Assembly (NCBI RefSeq): GCF_016863135.1
Contig: NZ_BOOH01000014.1
Span: forward strand, 1 to 64,000
Direction: 5' to 3'
Source: Planobispora longispora
Lineage (GTDB): Bacteria > Actinomycetota > Actinomycetes > Streptosporangiales > Streptosporangiaceae
Length of the DNA: 64,000 nt
Below, one piece after another: positions 60,432 through 64,000 of the stretch (positions are counted from its first letter, which is position 1; the number at the start of each line of letters is the position of its first letter). Position numbers and translations under genes: made by a program. A model generated the notes under the pieces. It searched no databases. It worked only from the letters and a program-made list of their open reading frames with translations, and was not told the DNA's origin.

Positions 60432-61160
60432 ATGTCAGCCGAGAAACCGCCCATCCCCTCGGTCTGGGCCCGCCGGCGGCAACGGCGCGACCAGCCGGCG
60501 CTGAGCCAGGACCGGATCGTCTCCGAGGCCGTCCGCCTCCTGGACGAGGAGGGCATGGACGCCCTCAGCATGCGCGGCCTCGGCGCCCGGCTGGGAGCCG
60601 GCGCCACCTCGCTCTACCGGCACGTGGCCAACAAGGACGAGCTCATCGAGCTGGTCGTGGACGAGGTCTACGGCGAGGTGCGGGTGCCCGACGCCGACGG
60701 CGGCCCGGACGCCTGGCGGGCCGCCGTCGCCGAGTGCGCCCACAGCCTGCGCTCGATGATCCTGCGCCACCCCTGGGTGGCCTCCGTGCTCGGCCAGGTC
60801 GGCCTCATCGAGCTCGGGCCGAACCTGACGCGGCAGTCCGAGCGCATGCTCGCCCTCTTCCAGGCGGCGGGCTTCGCCCCCGACGAGGCCGATCAGGCCA
60901 TCAGCGCCCTCATCGCCTACGTCGTCGGGATGACCGTCAACGAGGCGGCCTACCTGTCGATGCTCGCCCGCAGCGGCCGCACCGAGCAGGAAATGGCCGA
61001 GGAACTGCGGGCTGCCGCCCAGCAGGCCGCGCCGGGCCACCCCCTGCTGGAAGCCTGGCGGAACGACGACCCCCGGCAGATCCGCGAGAGGAAGTTCGTC
61101 TACGGCCTCGACCGCCTCCTCGACGGCCTGCAGACCCGGCTCGGCCCCGCCGGGACGTGA
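60432..61160 (+). CDS. TetR-family regulator of the MFS exporter
   Basis: 242 residues. The HTH is MDALSMRGLGARLGAGATSLYRHVANKDELIELVVDEV, and the C-terminal domain is of the TetR_C tetracycline-repressor-like class (AWRAAVAECAHSLRSMILRHPWV). GAGAGGAGAT precedes the ATG at 60432; the longer upstream frame crosses the operators. The divergent exporter and the two operators make this a classic self-contained efflux switch. Confidence 0.92.
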   Translation: MSAEKPPIPSVWARRRQRRDQPALSQDRIVSEAVRLLDEEGMDALSMRGLGARLGAGATSLYRHVANKDELIELVVDEVYGEVRVPDADGGPDAWRAAVAECAHSLRSMILRHPWVASVLGQVGLIELGPNLTRQSERMLALFQAAGFAPDEADQAISALIAYVVGMTVNEAAYLSMLARSGRTEQEMAEELRAAAQQAAPGHPLLEAWRNDDPRQIRERKFVYGLDRLLDGLQTRLGPAGT

Positions 61161-61165
61161 CCGCG

Positions 61166-61209
61166 GGCGGCCCGGCGGGACGTGGCCGGCCGCGGCCCGC
61201 CGGGCCGCC
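61166..61209. terminator. 14-bp hairpin between convergent TetR and SDR genes
   Basis: GGCGGCCCGGCGGG (61166-61179) and CCCGCCGGGCCGCC (61196-61209) are perfect arms directly after the TetR stop and before the SDR stop. Confidence 0.7.
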
Positions 61210-61221
61210 GCCGCCGTACGG

Positions 61222-62028
61222 TCAGACGGCCTTGAGGAAACCGGCGTCGACGGCGAACTCGGCGCCGGTGGTGCTGGCCGAGCGCGGCGAGACGAGCAGG
61301 GCGACCACGTCGGCGATCTCCTGCGGATCCACCAGGCGCCCGGTGGTCAGCTTCATCATCTCCGGCGCCACGCTCTCCATCACGGCGTCGCGGTCGGCGC
61401 CCGTCGCCGCGGCGAGGATGTCGGCCGCGCCGCCCTCCTCGGTCCACCACGCCGTGCGCACCGGCCCCGGGGAGACCGTGTTCACCCGGATGCCCTGGGA
61501 CCCGTACTCCTCGGACAGCGCCTTGGTGAGGGTGTTCAGAGCGGCCTTGGCCGCGTTGTAGTCGACGTTCATCGGGGCGGGCTGCCGCGCGAGGACCGAG
61601 GAGACGTTGACGATCGCGCCGCCGCCCCGCCGGAGCATGAGCGGGACGGCGGCCCGGATCGCGCGGACGGCGGAGAAGAGGTTGAACTCGAACATCTCCC
61701 GCCAGGCGGCGTCGTCCGGAGTCAGGAAGCCGAAGCGCGGCAGGCTCACCCCGGGCGGCGGGCCCCCGGCGTTGTTGACCAGGATGTCCAGCCCGCCGAA
61801 CTCCTCGGCCGCGCGGGCCACGACCCGGCCGGGCGACTCGGGGTCCATCAGATCGACGGGCACGTGCACCAGGTCCGCACCGGCCAGCGCGTCCAGCCCG
61901 GCGGCGGTCTTCCGGGAGGCCGCCACCACGCGGACCCCCTCGGCCAGCAACGTGCGCACCACGGCCAGGCCGATCCCCTTGGAAGCCCCGGTGACGACGG
62001 CCACCTTGCCGGAAAGCTGCATATCCAT
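61222..62028 (-). CDS. short-chain dehydrogenase/reductase
   Basis: 268 residues of the classical SDR fold: cofactor motif TGASKGIG, NNAG, catalytic Ser in IVNVSSVLA, and Tyr-x3-Lys in DYNAAKAAL. SPGPVRTAWW follows. The substrate is unknown; an oxoacyl or alcohol oxidoreductase role is possible. ATG 62028 (a second ATG is at 62022) follows AAGGGA and starts just ahead of the first strand. The upstream extension to 62169 is AT-richer and has no SDR similarity. Confidence 0.88.
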   Translation of the reverse strand: MDMQLSGKVAVVTGASKGIGLAVVRTLLAEGVRVVAASRKTAAGLDALAGADLVHVPVDLMDPESPGRVVARAAEEFGGLDILVNNAGGPPPGVSLPRFGFLTPDDAAWREMFEFNLFSAVRAIRAAVPLMLRRGGGAIVNVSSVLARQPAPMNVDYNAAKAALNTLTKALSEEYGSQGIRVNTVSPGPVRTAWWTEEGGAADILAAATGADRDAVMESVAPEMMKLTTGRLVDPQEIADVVALLVSPRSASTTGAEFAVDAGFLKAV

Positions 62029-62150
62029 AGGAATTTTCCCTTCGCTCTCGTTGTGATCACGAAGGTAGTCCGAGCACTTCCCCGCATACTCGCGGGAATC
62101 AGACGCCCCATTATGGAAGCTTTCGGACATCAATTTTCGGTCGCAAATGA

Positions 62151-62294
62151 GTGATCTACCGCATAACACACAAGATCTGTATCGTCGGCATGCACCACGG
62201 CGGCTACCGCCTGATCGACGTCAAGAGCGGCGACGTCCGCCCCGTGGAGGTCGAGGAGGACGCCGGCCATCCCGTCGTGTTCGGCAGGTTCTAG
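62151..62294 (+). CDS. small hypothetical ORF, possibly a gene remnant
   Basis: 47 codons from GTG, or 34 from ATG 62190. The end reads HHGGYRLIDVKSGDVRPVEV and then EEDAGHPVVFGRF, which looks like real coding sequence with beta-strand character. There is no clear ribosome-binding site. Its stop overlaps the convergent flotillin stop. It may be the end of a truncated gene. I do not recognise it. Confidence 0.3.
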   Translation: MIYRITHKICIVGMHHGGYRLIDVKSGDVRPVEVEEDAGHPVVFGRF

Positions 62295-63787
62295 CCCTCC
62301 GCGGCCTTCTGGGCGACCTCGGGGGTGGAGCCGTTCGGGACGGGGGCGGGGACCGGGGAGCCGCCGTTCAGGAGGGAGCGGGCGAGGCCGAGGCCGGTGC
62401 CGCCGAGGGTCAGGGCCTTGGCCAGCATCTCCTCGATGCCCTGGGCGCCGTTGAGGACGACCATGTGATCCACGTTGCCGAAGGCCTTGGATCCGGCCTC
62501 CACGATCTGCGGCCAGTTCTCGGCGAGCTGCTGGGCGATGACCGCCTCCTGGTTCTCGGTGAGCGCCTCGGAGCGGGCGCGGATCGCCTCGGCCTCCGCC
62601 AGGCCCTTCGCCCGGGCGGCCTCGGCCTCCGCGAGTCCCTGGGCCTTGGCGGCCTCGGCGGCGGCCAGACCGCGGGCCTTGGCGGCCTCGGCCTCGCCGA
62701 GACCGGTGGCCTTGGTCGCCGCGGCGGCGGCCTCACCGCGCAGCCGCACCGACTCCGCCTCGGCCGCCGCGGCCTGCTTGACCTGGGAGGCCTGGGCGGT
62801 GGCGCGGAGCTCGGTCTCGCGGGCCTCGGCCTCGGCCTGGGCGATGCGGGCGTCGCGCTCGGCCTGGGAGAGGGTGACGGTCTCGTACGCCTTGGCGTCG
62901 GCGGGCTTGCGGACCTGGGCCTGGAGACGCTGCTCGGCGAGGGCGGCCTCCAGCTCGGCGGCGCGGGTCTCCTGGACCACGACCTCCTGGCGGGCCGACG
63001 CCTCCGAGAGCGGACCGGCCTGGCGGGCGCGGGCCTGGGCCTGGTCGATCTCGGCCTGGTAGGAGGCCTGCTTGATCTGGGAGTCGCGCCAGGCGGCGGC
63101 CTTGTTCGCCGCGGCGACCTGCTCGGCCTCGGTGGCCTCCTGGTCGCGCTGGGCCTCGGCGATGCGGGCGGCGGATGCGATCTTGGCGGCGTGCGGCTTG
63201 CCGAGGTTGGTGATGTAGCCGGTCTCGTCGTCGATCTCCTGGATCTGCAGGGAGTCGACGATCAGGCCGAGCTTGATCATCTCGTCGGCGGCCGAGGCGC
63301 GGGTCTCACCGGTCAGGCGCTCGCGGTTGAGGATGAGGTCCTCGACGGTCAGGTTGCCGATGATGGAGCGCAGGTGGCCGGTGAACAGCTCGTGGATGGC
63401 GCCGTTCATCGAGTCCTGCTGGTCGAGGAAGCGGCGGGCGGCGTTGGCGATGGAGTGCAGGTCGTCACCGACCTTGTAGATCACGACGCCTTTCACCACC
63501 ACCGGGATGCCCTGCTGGGTGACGCAGGAGACCTGGAGGTTGGCGGCGCGGCTGTCCAGGCGGAGCCTGCGGGCGGTCTGGAAGCCGGGGAGCACGGCCG
63601 TGCCCTTGCCGGTTACGATCTTGAATCCCAGGCTGTCGGCCGTCTCGCTCTTCCCCCGGGCCCCGAGGCCGGAGATGATCAGCGCTTCGTTGGGCTCGGC
63701 CACCCGCCAGATGGCCTTGAACAACATGATGAGGAGAAGGACTGCGGCGAGGACCGCACCCCCGATGATGAAGTACTCCGTAGGCAT
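62291..63787 (-). CDS. flotillin-family SPFH protein
   Basis: 498 residues. An N-terminal membrane segment (FIIGGAVLAAVLLLIMLFKAIW) is followed by an SPFH/band-7 domain (about 30-200, with VVIYKVGDDLHSIANAARRFLDQ and ELFTGHLRSIIGNLTVEDLI). A long Ala/Glu/Arg coiled coil with repeated EAEAARAKGLAEAEAIRA-like units ends in a flotillin tail. It is a membrane-microdomain scaffold. GGAGGTCGCG precedes the ATG at 63787. The NfeD-like gene ends 29 bases upstream, the usual pairing. Confidence 0.92.
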   Translation of the reverse strand: MPTEYFIIGGAVLAAVLLLIMLFKAIWRVAEPNEALIISGLGARGKSETADSLGFKIVTGKGTAVLPGFQTARRLRLDSRAANLQVSCVTQQGIPVVVKGVVIYKVGDDLHSIANAARRFLDQQDSMNGAIHELFTGHLRSIIGNLTVEDLILNRERLTGETRASAADEMIKLGLIVDSLQIQEIDDETGYITNLGKPHAAKIASAARIAEAQRDQEATEAEQVAAANKAAAWRDSQIKQASYQAEIDQAQARARQAGPLSEASARQEVVVQETRAAELEAALAEQRLQAQVRKPADAKAYETVTLSQAERDARIAQAEAEARETELRATAQASQVKQAAAAEAESVRLRGEAAAAATKATGLGEAEAAKARGLAAAEAAKAQGLAEAEAARAKGLAEAEAIRARSEALTENQEAVIAQQLAENWPQIVEAGSKAFGNVDHMVVLNGAQGIEEMLAKALTLGGTGLGLARSLLNGGSPVPAPVPNGSTPEVAQKAAEG

Positions 63788-63816
63788 CGCGACCTCCACG
63801 GCGCGGGAGAGGGGAG

Positions 63817-64000
63817 TCAGACGAGGGCGCGGGCGACGTAGACGGTCCGGGGCGGGAAGTACTCGACGACGACGATGATCGAGCCGACGGTGATCTCCTC
63901 GTCGGGGACGGTGGGATGCGCGTAGAACGCCTCGACGCCCCCGCGGATCGGAATCATCACCTCTCCGACCAGACCAGGGCCGATCTTGCCGGTGACCCTG
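63817..64000 (-). CDS. NfeD-like protein (5' part outside window)
   Basis: The last 60 residues are visible. An OB-fold-like sequence runs RVTGKIGPGLVGEVMIPIRGG, VEAFYAHPTVPDEEITVGSI and IVVVEYFPPRTVYVARALV. Gly-rich turns and the GEV-iP-RGG pattern match NfeD C-terminal domains. NfeD proteins act with flotillins at the membrane, and the flotillin gene follows directly on the same strand. The start and any membrane helices lie beyond the window. Confidence 0.7.
   Translation of the reverse strand, partial: RVTGKIGPGLVGEVMIPIRGGVEAFYAHPTVPDEEITVGSIIVVVEYFPPRTVYVARALV

Overview
The window is very GC-rich, densely packed DNA with strong G/C third-position bias, frequent GTG starts and GTGA/ATGA stop-start overlaps. 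It carries typical actinomycete families: DUF3151, a mycothiol-type maleylpyruvate isomerase fold, NYN, a Ser/Thr kinase and a sigma factor with an extension. A Streptosporangiales-type actinomycete chromosome is the best guess; this is inferred from gene content, not from a marker gene. No rRNA, tRNA, CRISPR array or transposase was seen.

Layout. 1-3003: end of a multi-HAMP hybrid histidine kinase and its response regulator. 3099-9762: a Ser/Thr kinase with WD40 blades, a methyltransferase, a NYN-domain protein and a membrane-tethered ECF-like sigma factor. 9917-20690: a housekeeping block (pyrE, a DUF4115-like protein, fba, DUF3151, purA, a GDPD phosphodiesterase, corA, purD, purC, a MurA homologue). 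20915-29534: a GGDEF-like/HTH regulator, a multicopper oxidase with a coupled membrane protein divergent from a NarL-type two-component system, an EamA transporter, a Pat/HisC-like aminotransferase and a Uma2 nuclease-fold protein.

29535-43882 is the most interesting region. On the minus strand a 39-residue peptide gene with a perfect ribosome-binding site (38205-38324) heads a tightly overlapping operon. It encodes a RiPP leader-binding E1-like protein, a CocE-type hydrolase, a YcaO cyclodehydratase, a SagB-type dehydrogenase and a two-subunit ABC exporter. Divergently, on the plus strand, lie an AztD-like secreted zinc chaperone, a FecB-type lipoprotein, two FecCD permeases and an ATPase. 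The shared promoter region carries two palindromes of the actinobacterial Zur-box type. The simplest joint reading is a zinc-starvation-induced system that makes, exports and re-imports a ribosomally made, azole-modified zinc chelator. This is a hypothesis built from context.

43891-54101: an NrtR-like Nudix regulator, a secreted DUF4434 protein and a surface-polysaccharide locus (wecB, wecC, three glycosyltransferases). 54344-56148: a leucine-rich-repeat protein, a gene remnant and a small secreted protein. 56149-62028: an oxidoreductase, two TetR regulators with visible operators, an MFS drug exporter and an SDR. 62291-64000: a flotillin and a truncated NfeD-like gene.

A recurring feature is a TANNNT hexamer 6-8 bases before the start codon with no Shine-Dalgarno sequence. 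About nine to eleven genes appear to use leaderless mRNAs, and this fixes several start codons.
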